A stretch of DNA of 64,000 bases from Streptomyces sp. Ncost-T10-10d (GCF_900091955.1 NZ_FMDF01000101.1:1-64000); one strand, 5' to 3'; shown: positions 35,429 through 44,892, counted from the first letter of the stretch. Notes: generated by a model not told the origin, from the sequence alone. A program made the numbers and translations.

Positions 35429-35821
35429 GTGGTCATCTACCCGCCCCGTCCTGATAGGTCACACATCAGCGAACACGCAGCATCGGAAGTGTCCCGCTTC
35501 GAAGGTCGGGTCCTGGTCCGTTTCGTCGATACAGAGGTCAACTTCCGGGATGTCGAGGACCCGCGCAGCCGCATCCGGATTACCTGGCACAAGCGCAACT
35601 TCACGGAAGTGCTCATGCCTGAACGGGGAGCGTCGATCGGAAATATCAAATGGCGGGCGCACATCCGCCACGACGTCCGCCCATTCGCGGCCACTGACGC
35701 TGAGGCCGAGCAGATAACCCAAGATCACTGGCCTGCGATACGTCGAGAGCTGCACGACGAGGAGCCGGGGGAATGGCGCAGCGTTCCAGCACCAGACGCC
35801 TGGAACGCACACCTGCCGTGA
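35429..35821 (+). CDS. Hypothetical protein, possibly truncated
   Basis: A 130-residue open frame (SEVSRFEGRVLVRFVDTEVNFRDVEDPRSRIRITWHKRNF...RSVPAPDAWNAHLP). The start (GTG 35429) lies in the transposase remnant with no ribosome site, so the true protein may begin inside or have been cut by the insertion. No domain recognised. Codon use is plausible but weak. Confidence 0.4.
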   Translation: MVIYPPRPDRSHISEHAASEVSRFEGRVLVRFVDTEVNFRDVEDPRSRIRITWHKRNFTEVLMPERGASIGNIKWRAHIRHDVRPFAATDAEAEQITQDHWPAIRRELHDEEPGEWRSVPAPDAWNAHLP

Positions 35822-35929
35822 AGTAGGGCGCGCCGCTTGGCACCCGCCCGTCGCGCGCCGGGGCGGGCTGAAGAGCCTTGCGGCGAAACGAACTTGCCGG
35901 TAGACCGCTCCACAGGATGAAATGCACTC

Positions 35930-36379
35930 ATGAGCAGAATGGCACAGGCCCTTGTCCTTGCACGGTACGAGGACGAGGTGATGGAACCGTTGACGCGGTT
36001 CGACGAGACGCGTACTTGGCACGGCTGTTTCGAGCGGATACCGGACTGGTTCGTCGGCGGGTGGTATCTCGAGTTCTTCCGGGAGAGCCAGCGCCGCGGG
36101 GTCCTCGCGGACCTGGAGGCGCTGCCGTGGAACGCGCCGGAGTGCGTCCAGGTCATGCTCCACGACGAAGACGACGATTGCTTCGGGCTGTGGATGTTCC
36201 AGGATGGGGCGCTGGTCGAGGTATCGATCCCGCGCACCCAGCGGGTCCACACCCCGCCACCGTCGTGGTGGGGTGACAGCCCCCGACCCGGATACCTGTG
36301 TCGGACGGACGGACCGGACGCAGAGGCGCTGTCCCCGCACTCCCCCGAGCACGAGCAGGACCCACGAATGTCCTGGTAA
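35930..36379 (+). CDS. Hypothetical protein
   Basis: A 149-residue protein with an aromatic-rich N-terminus (YEDEVMEPLTRFDETRTWHGCFERIPDWFVGGWYLEFFRES) and a disordered C-terminal tail. No family or localisation signal is recognised. ATG 35930 or ATG 35939 could start it. It lies inside a patch of mobile remnants. Confidence 0.55.
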   Translation: MSRMAQALVLARYEDEVMEPLTRFDETRTWHGCFERIPDWFVGGWYLEFFRESQRRGVLADLEALPWNAPECVQVMLHDEDDDCFGLWMFQDGALVEVSIPRTQRVHTPPPSWWGDSPRPGYLCRTDGPDAEALSPHSPEHEQDPRMSW

Positions 36380-36626
36380 CGAGAACACAGCGGGACAGCC
36401 CTTGGTCAACGTCCGGTCGTGCTGCTCGTGACCGACAGGGGCGGTGTCGTTCTGATTGATCTGGTCTCTGAGCGTGATTCATAGTGACCCCACCAGGGCG
36501 TTGAATCATGTCGAGCTGGGGCGACGTAAAACGGGGTTGGACTTCTGGATAATGCTCTCCGACTTTAGGTCGGGTGCACTGCGTGAAACTTTTTGACCTG
36601 AGCGGATAGGGGTCTCCTGGCGAGCG
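36380..36626. other. Gene-free, AT-richer stretch
   Basis: No supported gene. It holds an interrupted inverted repeat, TGATTCA (36475-36481) and TGAATCA (36502-36508), and phrases such as TAAAACGGGGTTGGACTTC that are poorer in GC than the flanks. Probably imported DNA. Confidence 0.45.
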
Positions 36627-37265
36627 CTATGCGTGATATCTGGCATTCACCTGGTACGAAAGATCACGGCAGCTGGCGATGAAGTTGTTTGCGGCTTCAG
36701 AAGTGACCAAGGTAAGAGTGTGCGCTGCTCTGTCCCAGAGGTCTTTCAGCGACATGTAAACGGCCACCGCTCCGGGCTCGAGGCCCAGTCTGTGCAAGTG
36801 CTCCCACGAGATGTCCCACGGATGCCATCGAGCACCGTCCGGGGGGTCGGGGATGCGGCGCTGATTCAGGGCGTGGGTGAGATCTTCTTGGAGGAAGTCC
36901 CAGCTGCGGATAACGGCCAGTGCAGGAGAACGGATAGCCGTGAGTCTCGCGGACTCGTAGATACCGAATCCCTGGTTGTCGTTCCTTGGAGTCGGAACTT
37001 GTGGACTCTCCTGTTCAGGGTTTGGTTCATCAGATCCCTGAGAGGCCGGATCGTCGGAGGCAGGGGTGGTGGACAATTCTTCTGCGTTCTGTCGAACCTC
37101 CCGCGCGTCAGCCTCGAACTCGATCGCGCCTGCTGGCGTCTCCAACCTGGTCATCCGCGTGAATGCGTACTGAATGTGGGTGCGTAAGCCCCACACCAGG
37201 GCGACGGTGACCACAGGCCACACCAGGGTTTTCACGTACTCCAGAACGAGTTCAGCTATCTCCAC
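36627..37265 (-). CDS. Single-pass membrane protein, function unknown
   Basis: A 212-residue protein. An N-terminal helix (LVLEYVKTLVWPVVTVALVWGL) is followed by ETPAGAIEFEADAREV and a long soluble C-terminal part rich in Trp/His (DGARWHPWDISWEHLHRLGL) with VTSEAANNFIASCRDL. The TM-plus-EFEAD opening resembles small signalling or effector proteins of phage-like loci. GTG 37265 is chosen because the helix follows directly; the frame is open to 37466 but the extra residues look non-coding. Base composition is lower in GC than the neighbours, suggesting transfer. Confidence 0.6.
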   Translation of the reverse strand: MEIAELVLEYVKTLVWPVVTVALVWGLRTHIQYAFTRMTRLETPAGAIEFEADAREVRQNAEELSTTPASDDPASQGSDEPNPEQESPQVPTPRNDNQGFGIYESARLTAIRSPALAVIRSWDFLQEDLTHALNQRRIPDPPDGARWHPWDISWEHLHRLGLEPGAVAVYMSLKDLWDRAAHTLTLVTSEAANNFIASCRDLSYQVNARYHA

Positions 37266-37764
37266 GCGGCGAGACTGCCAGTCAGGGAACTGCCGGGCGT
37301 AGAGACCGCTGCACCTGTGACAGAGCTGAGACGCCGTCCGACCAGTGGGCGCGCAGTCGGCGCGCGGCAGGGCACGGATACTCTGGTTGTGCCGCTGGTT
37401 TTGGGCCGGGCGCGCCGCACGACGCTTGGGAACCTTTATGGCCCGGGAGGGTTTCGCCCTCAACAAAGAACCCCACGTTGCCGAGATTATTGACGACGTC
37501 GAACGGTCGCACTTTCAATCAATTCCACCGACCATCGCTCCTCGGCCCCGAACCCGTGCAGTGCGGGTCCCATCGCCCCTCGGACCGGCCTGCCACGCCC
37601 GGGCAGCGGCCCACGGCTGCGGGCTCACACCCGGGCCACTTATCCTGAACCCATACGGGCGGTTCGACGGCACTCGGGCGCTTACCGAATACATGCCCCC
37701 CTTTCTCCCGAGTCACGTGCGCGGCAGGCGCGACCGGGACCCCGAAACCGGGAAGGGACACACC
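37266..37764. other. Long intergenic region
   Basis: Almost 500 bp with no convincing gene. An in-frame extension of the membrane-protein gene reaches 37466 but encodes Arg/Ala-rich sequence without a conserved feature. The right half probably holds the DUF5709 gene's promoter. No terminator is obvious. Confidence 0.45.
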
Positions 37765-38217
37765 ATGAAGGACGCCGACATGGGAGACGATGTCTACCAG
37801 CCCCAACAGCCTGAGGCCTCCGACCCCGCCGAGCAGCTCGACATCGAGGACACCCTGGACAACCGGGGGCTGACCGACCTTCTCGATGAGGGTTACTCCC
37901 CGCCCGAGCGACCGTGGGCGGTGGAGGATCTGGGCACCACGGCCGCCGAACAGCACAGTGGCGAGCCGCTGGAGGGCCGCCTGGCACGGGAGCTGCCCGA
38001 TGTCACCGAAGCCGACGGCGACGGCCTGGGAGATCTGTCCGACGGTGACGGCGAACTCTGGGACGCGGAGGTCGGTACGGTACGCGCCGGCCGACTGACC
38101 CGGCAGTTGGACATCAACGAGCCGGACACCCTGGCGGCCGAGGACGTCGGGATCGACGGAGCGGCAGCATCGGCCGAGGAAGCCGCCATGCATGTCGTCC
38201 CGGACAGCCTGGGGTGA
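37765..38217 (+). CDS. DUF5709 protein
   Basis: A 150-residue, very acidic soluble protein. QLDIEDTLDNRGLTDLLDEGYSPPERPWAVEDLG is the DUF5709 signature, followed by LARELPDV..., GRLTRQLDINEPDTLAAEDVGIDGAAASAEEAAMHVVPD. The function of this actinobacterial family is unknown. ATG 37765 is 8 bp after AAGGGA; ATG 37780 (MGDDVYQ) is also possible. Confidence 0.85.
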   Translation: MKDADMGDDVYQPQQPEASDPAEQLDIEDTLDNRGLTDLLDEGYSPPERPWAVEDLGTTAAEQHSGEPLEGRLARELPDVTEADGDGLGDLSDGDGELWDAEVGTVRAGRLTRQLDINEPDTLAAEDVGIDGAAASAEEAAMHVVPDSLG

Positions 38218-38441
38218 GGAGGCGCTCTTCCCCTTGCCCCGACGCCGAAGACGCATCGGCGGGAATACGTTGACGCCAGGAATTCTGTACGTCCGCTCCA
38301 CTGCGATGTGACATCTCACCGGCGGCCCTCCGACCATGACCTCGGAGGTAATCGACGCCTTCCACGCCATCGGACATCGTGTTCCTCACGAGCACACGGG
38401 AGCCCGGCCCCAGGGGCCGGGACGCGAGAGAGGACAGCACG

Positions 38442-38810
38442 ATGACCGCATACGAGGACGCCGTTCAGCGCTACTTCGTCGCCTGGAACGCGGCCACCCC
38501 CGAGGACCTGGAGAAGGCCGTGGCGGCCGCCTTCACCGAGAGCGCCACCTACACCGACCCGCTGGCCGACGTGCGTGGCCACGAGGAGCTCACGGCCACG
38601 ATCAACGGGGCCCATCAGCAGTTCCCCGGTTTCGAGTTCCGCCCGACCGGCACCCCGGACGGGCACCACGACATCGTGCGCTTCAGCTGGGAACTGGTCT
38701 CCACCGCCGACGGCTCGGCGCCTGTCGCCGGCTCGGACGTACTCACACTCGCCGACGACGGACGCATCACTTCGGTCAGCGGCTTCCTCGACCGGGTACC
38801 CGGAGCCTGA
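38442..38810 (+). CDS. SnoaL/NTF2-like protein
   Basis: A 122-residue NTF2-fold protein: RYFVAWNAATPEDLEKAVAAAF is the typical opening helix, with the DPLADVRGHEELTATING and FRPTGTPDGHHDIVRFSWEL strands. SnoaL-type domains act as small-molecule isomerases, cyclases or binding proteins. The RBS GAGAGGACAG precedes ATG 38442. Confidence 0.88.
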   Translation: MTAYEDAVQRYFVAWNAATPEDLEKAVAAAFTESATYTDPLADVRGHEELTATINGAHQQFPGFEFRPTGTPDGHHDIVRFSWELVSTADGSAPVAGSDVLTLADDGRITSVSGFLDRVPGA

Positions 38811-39119
38811 GCCGAGGGCAGGAGACAGCCACCACATGCACATGAGCTCCGCCGGTCCGATGCCGAGATGAACCTCGCCGCGGTCGGCGGTCTCGAACAG
38901 CCGGTTGGCGGGGCGCGGGGGCCGCGCAGCGTTCCGCCGCACCGGCGAAAGGCGCGGCGACCGGGGCCGCCGCCGAGCCGGCCGATCAGTTGACGCGCAG
39001 ACCCGATTGACGCACAGTCAGGTGCTCTCGCCTGCGCCCGCCGTGTGCTGCCCGCGCATTGCGCTGCCGCGGCGGGCGCCCGGCGCCGCCCCGAAAGCCG
39101 GCGCCGGACCGCTTGGCCG
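38811..39119. other. Gene-free stretch
   Basis: About 309 bp without a supported gene. Composition is extremely GC-rich with runs of CGCCG; no promoter, terminator or conserved frame is recognised. Confidence 0.45.
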
Positions 39120-39950
39120 TCATGCCGGCTCGTCGAGGAACTTCCCGCCTTCCAGAAGGGTCTTCAGCGACGAGAGAATCACAACCCAGCCGCCGCTGAC
39201 GCCCTCCAGCATCTTGCTGTCCGGGCCGTCGAACCCGTCATGGGTGATCGTCAGCTTGATGCCCATCTCGGGCTCCTCGGCCGGCTCGATGTCGAAGGCG
39301 ACCTTGGACCGCTCCTGGACGGCCTTGTCCCACTCCTCGTCCGAGGCGAAGTCGAACATCTGGCGGTGCATGGGCTGCAGGGTGTGCCAGGTGTACGAGA
39401 GCCGCTTGCCGGGCTCCGCCTCCAGGACCCGCTGACCGACCTCCTCGAACTCGCCGTCGGGGTCCATCTTCCAGCGGACCGGCGCGCCGACCTCCCAGGT
39501 CGACTCGGGACCGTAACCGCCCATGTAGATCTTGATGAACTCGGGGTCGGTCAGCGCCTGGTAGAGCTTCTCGGCGGTGGTCTGGATGTAGATGACGTAG
39601 ACGAACTCGGGCTTGTCCATGGCCGTTCCTTCCAGGGTCTGTCCGATGTGGGACAGCGCGGTCGGGCGGTGGCGTTCGTACCGGCCGATCCAGCGGTCGG
39701 CGAGCTCCTGGATCGGCGCCGGGTTGAGGTAGTGCAGCTTCTCCCGGCCCTGGCGCACAGCGGTGACCAGCAGCGCCGATTCCAGCACCGCCAGGTGTTT
39801 GCTCACCGCCTGCCGGCTCATGCCCAGGCCCTCGCCCAGCTCGCGCGTGGTCTGACCGCCCCGGGCGTCGAGCCGGTCGAGCAGTTCCCTGCGGCTCGGG
39901 TCGGCGAGTGCCTTGAATATCGGATCCATCGCCGCCATCACCGTCACCAT
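39120..39950 (-). CDS. ArsR-type HTH fused to SRPBCC (AHSA1) domain
   Basis: A 276-residue two-domain protein. The N-terminal ~95 residues are an ArsR winged helix (MDPIFKALADPSRRELLDRLDARGGQTTRELGEGLGMSRQAVSKHLAVLESALLVTAVRQGREKLHYLN) that lacks the metal-binding CxC of metal sensors. The C-terminal ~165 residues (MDKPEFVYVIYIQTTAEKLYQALTDPEFIKIYMGG...) are an SRPBCC/AHSA1 ligand-binding domain. A GGAAGGA site before the second ATG (about 39620) could also yield the SRPBCC domain alone. A small molecule held by the SRPBCC pocket probably tunes DNA binding. Confidence 0.85.
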   Translation of the reverse strand: MVTVMAAMDPIFKALADPSRRELLDRLDARGGQTTRELGEGLGMSRQAVSKHLAVLESALLVTAVRQGREKLHYLNPAPIQELADRWIGRYERHRPTALSHIGQTLEGTAMDKPEFVYVIYIQTTAEKLYQALTDPEFIKIYMGGYGPESTWEVGAPVRWKMDPDGEFEEVGQRVLEAEPGKRLSYTWHTLQPMHRQMFDFASDEEWDKAVQERSKVAFDIEPAEEPEMGIKLTITHDGFDGPDSKMLEGVSGGWVVILSSLKTLLEGGKFLDEPA

Positions 39951-40165
39951 CGCCTGTGCGTGTCCTCGGCCCCTTTACAGCATAGGCAACCTCTTGGTTG
40001 CATGTCGAACCGGTGCCGGAGAAGACACCCCCACCACATCCATGCTCCTCGCCCCATCGCCTCCGGGCCGCCGGAACGATTTCTGGAATTAACTTCTGAT
40101 GTCTTGTCACGGCTGGTTCTACGCGCATAGCTTTTGCCCTCACCACACTTCGGGAGCAGCCCACC

Positions 40166-42583
40166 GTGCACATATCCAGACCCCGTTCCGTCCTGCTGGC
40201 CGGCGCCGTCGCCGTGACTCTCTCGGCCACCGCTCTGCCCGCCGCCTTCGCGGCTCCGTCCTCGACCGCCGTGATCTCCGAGGTGTACGGCGGCGGAGGC
40301 AACTCGGGTGCGACACTCGCCCGAGACTTCATCGAACTGGCCAATGCCGGTTCCGCCTCGTACGACCTGTCCGGTTTCAGCGTGCAATATCTGCCGGCCT
40401 CCCCTTCCGCCGGTTCGCTGTGGCAGGTCTCCGCACTGAGCGGGTCCGTCGCCCCCGGCGGCCGCTACCTCGTCGCCGAGGCCGCGGGCACCGGCGGCAC
40501 GGTCGCCCTGCCCACGCCGGACGCCACCGGCACGGTCGCGATGGCGGCCGGCGGCGGAACCGTCGCGCTGGTCTCCGGCACGACTCCGCTGACCTGCAAG
40601 ACAGCGGCCGACTGCGCGGCCGACACGCGGATCGTGGATCTCGTCGGCTACGGATCCGCGGTCGTACGGGAGGGCAGCGGCCCGGCGGCGGGGGCATCGA
40701 ACACCTCCTCGGTGGCGCGCGGTGCGTCCCTCGTCGACACCGACGACAACGCCGCCGACCTCACCGCGGGCGCCCCGACGCCGGTCAACTCGGCCGGTGA
40801 GACCCCCGGTGGCTCCGGCCCGGGTGACCCCGGCGGCCCGACCGAGCCCGGCACCGTGCGGATCCACGACATCCAGGGCACCACCCGGGTGTCGCCGCTG
40901 AAGGGCCGGCAGGTGACCGGGGTCCCCGGCATCGTCACCGGCGTACGGACCACCGGTTCGCGCGGCTTCTGGATCCAGGACACCGCGCCCGACGCGGACG
41001 CCCGGACCAGCGAGGGCGTGTTCGTCTTCACCGGCTCCACCTCCCCGGAGGTCGCCGTGGGCGACTCGGTGCTGGTCAGCGGCAAGGTGGACGAGTACTA
41101 CCCGTCGACGACCACCCAGTCGATCACCGAGATCACCACCCCGAAGACGACGGTCCTGTCCTCGGGCAACGCGCTGCCGGCCCCGGTCGTGCTCGACGCG
41201 GCCTCGGTTCCGGACGCGTACGCTCCGTCGGCGGACGGCGGTTCGATCGACTCGCTGGCCCTCGACCCGTCGGCGTACGCCCTCGACCTCTACGAATCGC
41301 TCGAAGGCACCCGGGTCCGGATCTCCGACACCCGGGTGACGGGTGCGACGACCGCGTACGACGAGGTCTGGGTGACCGTCAAGCCGGACGAGAACCGGAC
41401 CGGGCGGGGCGGCACGCTGTACTCCTCGTACAACGACCAGAACACCGGCCGTATCAAGGTGATGTCGCTCGACCCGGCCAAGCCCGTCCCCGTCGCCGAC
41501 GTCGGCGATGTACTGTCCGGCGCCACCACCGGTGTCATGGACTACGCGTCGTTCGGCGGCTACAACCTCCAGGCCACCGAGCTCGGCACGCTCACCGACA
41601 ACCACCTGCGGCGCGAGGTCACCCGGAAGCAGAAGGGCAACGAGCTCGCCGTCGCCACGTACAACGTGGAGAACCTGGACGCCCTCGACGAGCAGGCCAA
41701 GTTCGACACCCTCGCCGAGGGCGTCGCGGTCAACCTCTCCTCCCCGGACATCGTGTCGCTGGAGGAGATCCAGGACGACAACGGTGCGGTGAACGACGGC
41801 ACGGTCGGCTCCGAGGCGACGCTGAAGCGGTTCACCGACGCGATCGTCGCCGCGGGCGGTCCGCGGTACGCGTGGCGGTACGTCGCCCCCGAGAACGGCA
41901 AGGACGGCGGCGAACCCGGCGGCAACATCCGCAACGTCTTCCTCTTCAATCCCGAGAGGGTCGAATTCGTGGACCGCGCGGGCGGTGACGCGACCACCGC
42001 CGTGACCGCGGTGAAGACGAAGAAGGGGGTGACGCTCTCCGCGTCGCCCGGACGGATCGCCCCGACCAGTGACGCGTGGGCCGACAGCCGCAAGCCGCTC
42101 GTCGGCGAGTTCCGCTTCCACGGGAAGCCGGTCTTCGTCATCGGCAACCACTTCACGTCCAAGGGCGGCGACCAGCCCCTGCACGGCCGGTACCAGGAGC
42201 CGCGGCGCAGCTCGGAGACCAAGCGGGTGAAGCAGGCGGCGGAGGTGAACACCTTCGTCAAGTCCCTGCTGGCCGCGGACGATTCGGCCCGGGTCATCAC
42301 GCTCGGCGACCTCAACGACTTCGCCTTCTCTCCGACGATGGACGCGCTGACCAGCGGCGGGGTACTCAAGCCACTGATCACCACGCTGCCTGCGAGCGAG
42401 CAGTACAGCTATGTGTACGAGGGCAACTCGCAGACGCTGGACCACATCCTGACAAGCCCCGGCGTCCGCCGCTTCGACTACGACGTGGTGCACATCAACG
42501 CGGAGTTCGCCGACCAGGCGAGCGACCACGACCCGCAGATCGTACGGGTGGATGTCAACGCCCAGGGCCACGGCGGGCACTGA
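40166..42583 (+). CDS. Secreted extracellular nuclease (lamin-tail/EEP type)
   Basis: An 805-residue secreted enzyme with a Sec signal (SVLLAGAVAVTLSATALPAAFA). Order: lamin-tail-like domain (about 35-180, VISEVYGGGGNSGATLARDFIELAN), linker, an OB-fold-like middle (about 230-440, IHDIQGTTRVSPLKGRQVTGVPGIVTGV) and an EEP catalytic domain from ~490. Catalytic motifs are VATYNVENL, SLEEIQDD, GNHFTSKGGDQ, LGDLNDF, LDHILTSPG and SDHDPQ. This ExeM/NucH-type layout degrades extracellular DNA/RNA. GTG 40166 follows GGGAG. Confidence 0.93.
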   Translation: MHISRPRSVLLAGAVAVTLSATALPAAFAAPSSTAVISEVYGGGGNSGATLARDFIELANAGSASYDLSGFSVQYLPASPSAGSLWQVSALSGSVAPGGRYLVAEAAGTGGTVALPTPDATGTVAMAAGGGTVALVSGTTPLTCKTAADCAADTRIVDLVGYGSAVVREGSGPAAGASNTSSVARGASLVDTDDNAADLTAGAPTPVNSAGETPGGSGPGDPGGPTEPGTVRIHDIQGTTRVSPLKGRQVTGVPGIVTGVRTTGSRGFWIQDTAPDADARTSEGVFVFTGSTSPEVAVGDSVLVSGKVDEYYPSTTTQSITEITTPKTTVLSSGNALPAPVVLDAASVPDAYAPSADGGSIDSLALDPSAYALDLYESLEGTRVRISDTRVTGATTAYDEVWVTVKPDENRTGRGGTLYSSYNDQNTGRIKVMSLDPAKPVPVADVGDVLSGATTGVMDYASFGGYNLQATELGTLTDNHLRREVTRKQKGNELAVATYNVENLDALDEQAKFDTLAEGVAVNLSSPDIVSLEEIQDDNGAVNDGTVGSEATLKRFTDAIVAAGGPRYAWRYVAPENGKDGGEPGGNIRNVFLFNPERVEFVDRAGGDATTAVTAVKTKKGVTLSASPGRIAPTSDAWADSRKPLVGEFRFHGKPVFVIGNHFTSKGGDQPLHGRYQEPRRSSETKRVKQAAEVNTFVKSLLAADDSARVITLGDLNDFAFSPTMDALTSGGVLKPLITTLPASEQYSYVYEGNSQTLDHILTSPGVRRFDYDVVHINAEFADQASDHDPQIVRVDVNAQGHGGH

Positions 42584-42611
42584 CCTCCGAAGCCTGCGCG
42601 AACGCGCCGGC

Positions 42612-42652
42612 CGCAGGTGGGGACGTCCGGTCGCCGGACGTCCCCACCTGCG
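42612..42652 (+). terminator. Terminator after nuclease gene
   Basis: A perfect 19-bp stem (42612-42630 with 42634-42652) with only a TCG loop, 28 bp past the nuclease stop. No T tract follows. The remaining ~340 bp up to the amidase gene holds no supported gene. Confidence 0.88.
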
Positions 42653-42993
42653 TCGACATGTGGATCGGGGCCGGCCCGTACCGACTGCCCGGATCCGCTT
42701 CTCACGCCCTGCGCGCCGGATGCACGCGCGTCGACTCCGCGGGAGGGCGGCCGGTCCCGGCGCCGTCTGACGTGCGCCTCTCGGCCCTGCCCGGTGACCG
42801 CCGAACAGGTCACCTGGCAGGGCTCCGACCTGCGCCTCAACCGCGTTGGAGTGAAGGGGAGTTCGACACGCGGTCAGATGATTGTCATGCCCTGTACACG
42901 CCGATACTCTGAGCGGGCTTCGGCCCCTCGGCCCACCCCACTCGGGCCCGGGGGCCGTTCTTCTCTCTCCCCCCACACAGAGCAGGAGCAGGT

Positions 42994-44547
42994 ATGCCCA
43001 GACGAGCCGCCGCCCACACAAAGCGCCGCGCATCCGTCCTAGCGGCCCTCACCGCCACGGCCCTGGCCGCGACCGGAAGCCCGGCCTTCGCCGCTCCGGC
43101 CGACGACCACTCCATGAACCGGGCCTTCGCACAGGCGGCCGCGAAGTTCGACGTTCCGCGTGATCTGCTCGCCGCCGTCGGGTATGGCGAGACCCATCTC
43201 GACGGCCACTCCGGGCGCCCCAGCCAGGCGAACGGGTACGGCGTGATGCACCTGGTGAGCAATCCCACGAACCCGACGCTGGAGCGGGCGGCCGCCCTCA
43301 CCGGCGAACCCCTCGCCGACCTCCGCACCGACACCGAGGTCAACATCCTGGGCGGCGCGGCGGTGCTGCGCAGTTACGCGGACAAGCTCGGCCTCGACGA
43401 CCGGAAACGCGACGACGTCAACGCCTGGTACCCGGCCGTCGCCCGGTACAGCGGCTCGACGGGACCCGCCGCCACCCTCTACGCCGACGCCGTGTACACC
43501 TTCCTGGCCAACGGGCTCCACGCCACCGTCCCCGGTGGTGAGCACATCTCGGTGACAGCCCGTCCGGTCTCACCGCAGAAGGGCTCGCTCGACACCACCG
43601 ACGTACGCACACAGAGCACCGACTACCCGTCCGCACTGTGGGTCCCGGCCCATGCGAACAACTTCGCCGTGGGCCGGACGGCCAGGATCGACAAGGTGAT
43701 CATCCATGTCACGCAGGGCTCGTACGCGGGCTCGATCAGCTGGTTCCAGAACCCGACGGCCGAGGTGAGCGCCCACTATGTGGTGCGTTCCTCCGACGGT
43801 CAGATCACCCAGATGGTGCGCGACAGCGACACCGCATACCACGCACGGGGCCAGAACGCCTCGGCGCTCGGCATCGAGCACGAGGGGTTCATCGACGACC
43901 CCTCCTGGTTCACGGACACGATGTACCGCTCCTCGGCAGCCCTGACCCGCCACCTGTGCGACCGGTACGGCATCCCGAAGGACCGGGCGCACATCATCGG
44001 GCACAGCGAGGCACCGGGCAACGACCACACGGACCCGGGTCCGTACTGGGACTGGAATCGCTACATGCAGTTGGTGGGCGGCAGCACCGGCGGCGGCAAC
44101 AGCACTGACACCCTGAGCTTCACCTCGTACGAGACCCAGCGCAGCGGTTCGACGGGCCCCCAGGTCAAGGCGGTTCAGCAGCTGCTGAACGAGCAGGGAT
44201 ACGCGGTGGGCGCGGTGGACGGCAGCTTCGGCCCGGCCACGAAGAACGCGGTGATGGCGTATCAGGCGAACCACGGCCTGACGACCGACGGCGTCGTGGG
44301 AGGCAGGACCTGGACCGCGCTCCTGTCCGCCGGTCCGACGACGCCCCTCGAACAGGGCGCCTCGGGCGACGGAGTGAAGCGGCTCCAGCGCTCGCTGACC
44401 GCGGCGCTCGGCTCGACCGTCGGCATCGACGGGAGCTTCGGCCAGGTGACGGCGACGGCGGTGCGCAGCTACCAGGCGAGCCGGGGCCTGACGGCCGACG
44501 GCGTCGTGGGGGCGAACACCTGGGCGGCGCTGCAGGCGGGGCACTGA
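42994..44547 (+). CDS. Secreted N-acetylmuramoyl-L-alanine amidase
   Basis: A 517-residue cell-wall hydrolase. A Sec signal (RRASVLAALTATALAATGSPAFA) precedes a lysozyme-like N-terminal helix region (residues ~40-170, GYGETHLDGHSGRPSQANGYGVMHLVSN). An Amidase_2 domain follows with zinc ligands in VIIHVTQGSYAGS, GIEHEGF and HIIGHSEAPGNDHTDPG. Two C-terminal PG_binding_1 repeats (VQQLLNEQGYAVGAVDGSFGPAT and LQRSLTAALGSTVGIDGSFGQVT) anchor it to peptidoglycan. AGGAG lies 8 bp before ATG 42994. Confidence 0.93.
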   Translation: MPRRAAAHTKRRASVLAALTATALAATGSPAFAAPADDHSMNRAFAQAAAKFDVPRDLLAAVGYGETHLDGHSGRPSQANGYGVMHLVSNPTNPTLERAAALTGEPLADLRTDTEVNILGGAAVLRSYADKLGLDDRKRDDVNAWYPAVARYSGSTGPAATLYADAVYTFLANGLHATVPGGEHISVTARPVSPQKGSLDTTDVRTQSTDYPSALWVPAHANNFAVGRTARIDKVIIHVTQGSYAGSISWFQNPTAEVSAHYVVRSSDGQITQMVRDSDTAYHARGQNASALGIEHEGFIDDPSWFTDTMYRSSAALTRHLCDRYGIPKDRAHIIGHSEAPGNDHTDPGPYWDWNRYMQLVGGSTGGGNSTDTLSFTSYETQRSGSTGPQVKAVQQLLNEQGYAVGAVDGSFGPATKNAVMAYQANHGLTTDGVVGGRTWTALLSAGPTTPLEQGASGDGVKRLQRSLTAALGSTVGIDGSFGQVTATAVRSYQASRGLTADGVVGANTWAALQAGH

Positions 44548-44567
44548 CGAAAACCTCACGGGCGCGG

Positions 44568-44603
44568 GGCGGGGTGATGCGGATCGCGCACCACCCCGCC
44601 TTT
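44568..44603 (+). terminator. Terminator after amidase gene
   Basis: A 9-bp stem (44568-44576 with 44592-44600) with a 15-nt loop followed by TTTCG lies 20 bp beyond the stop. Confidence 0.7.
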
Positions 44604-44708
44604 CGCATGCCGCTCGCGCTTCCCTGTCCGGTGCCGTGCATCGCCCTCCCGCCCTCACAACAGCACCGTCAAGGCCCACGTCACATTTGAGTAACCTGCC
44701 GGAAACCC

Positions 44709-44738
44709 TTGACGTTTCTCCTGACTCGTTCTTAACCT
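44709..44738 (+). promoter_or_regulatory. Predicted promoter of the GlpP-type operon
   Basis: -35 TTGACG (44709-44714) and -10 TAACCT (44733-44738) are 18 bp apart. Transcription would begin near 44745, leaving a leader of about 148 nt before the MFS start codon. Confidence 0.6.
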
Positions 44739-44849
44739 CACTGCGTAGTTCGTACTTCTTGCAGTTCACGTGCTGCGGCGCTTTCCGCAGTGTTTTGACA
44801 GGCACAGACATAGACCACCTGTCGGTGGTTTCGTCATGCCTGTTTTTTT
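44739..44849 (+). promoter_or_regulatory. Leader with terminator hairpin, candidate antitermination switch
   Basis: Three structured elements follow the promoter. A hairpin CTGCGG-CGCTTT-CCGCAG (44773-44790) is followed by TGTTTT. Its right arm can pair instead with CACTGCG (44739-44745), an alternative fold. A long hairpin then begins with ACAGGCA (44798-44804) and closes with TGCCTGT (44837-44843), with an inner ACCACC/GGTGGT stem around TGTC and a GAC/GTC pair between them; it runs directly into T7 (44843-44849). T runs of this length are rare in such GC-rich DNA. This has the form of an intrinsic terminator in a leader, as at Bacillus glpD, where GlpP prevents termination. Confidence 0.65.
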
Positions 44850-44892
44850 GTGCTCCCCGTGCCGCCGATGGGTCTTCCTCGAAGGCGGATTC

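Noticed and set aside
39944-43033. A 1029-codon open frame opposite the nuclease gene
   Set aside because: It mirrors the codon bias of the real plus-strand nuclease, has Arg/Gly-rich text without domains, and no ribosome site.
44795-44800. TTGACA as an alternative -35
   Set aside because: No -10 at a suitable distance, and it lies within the leader hairpin arm.
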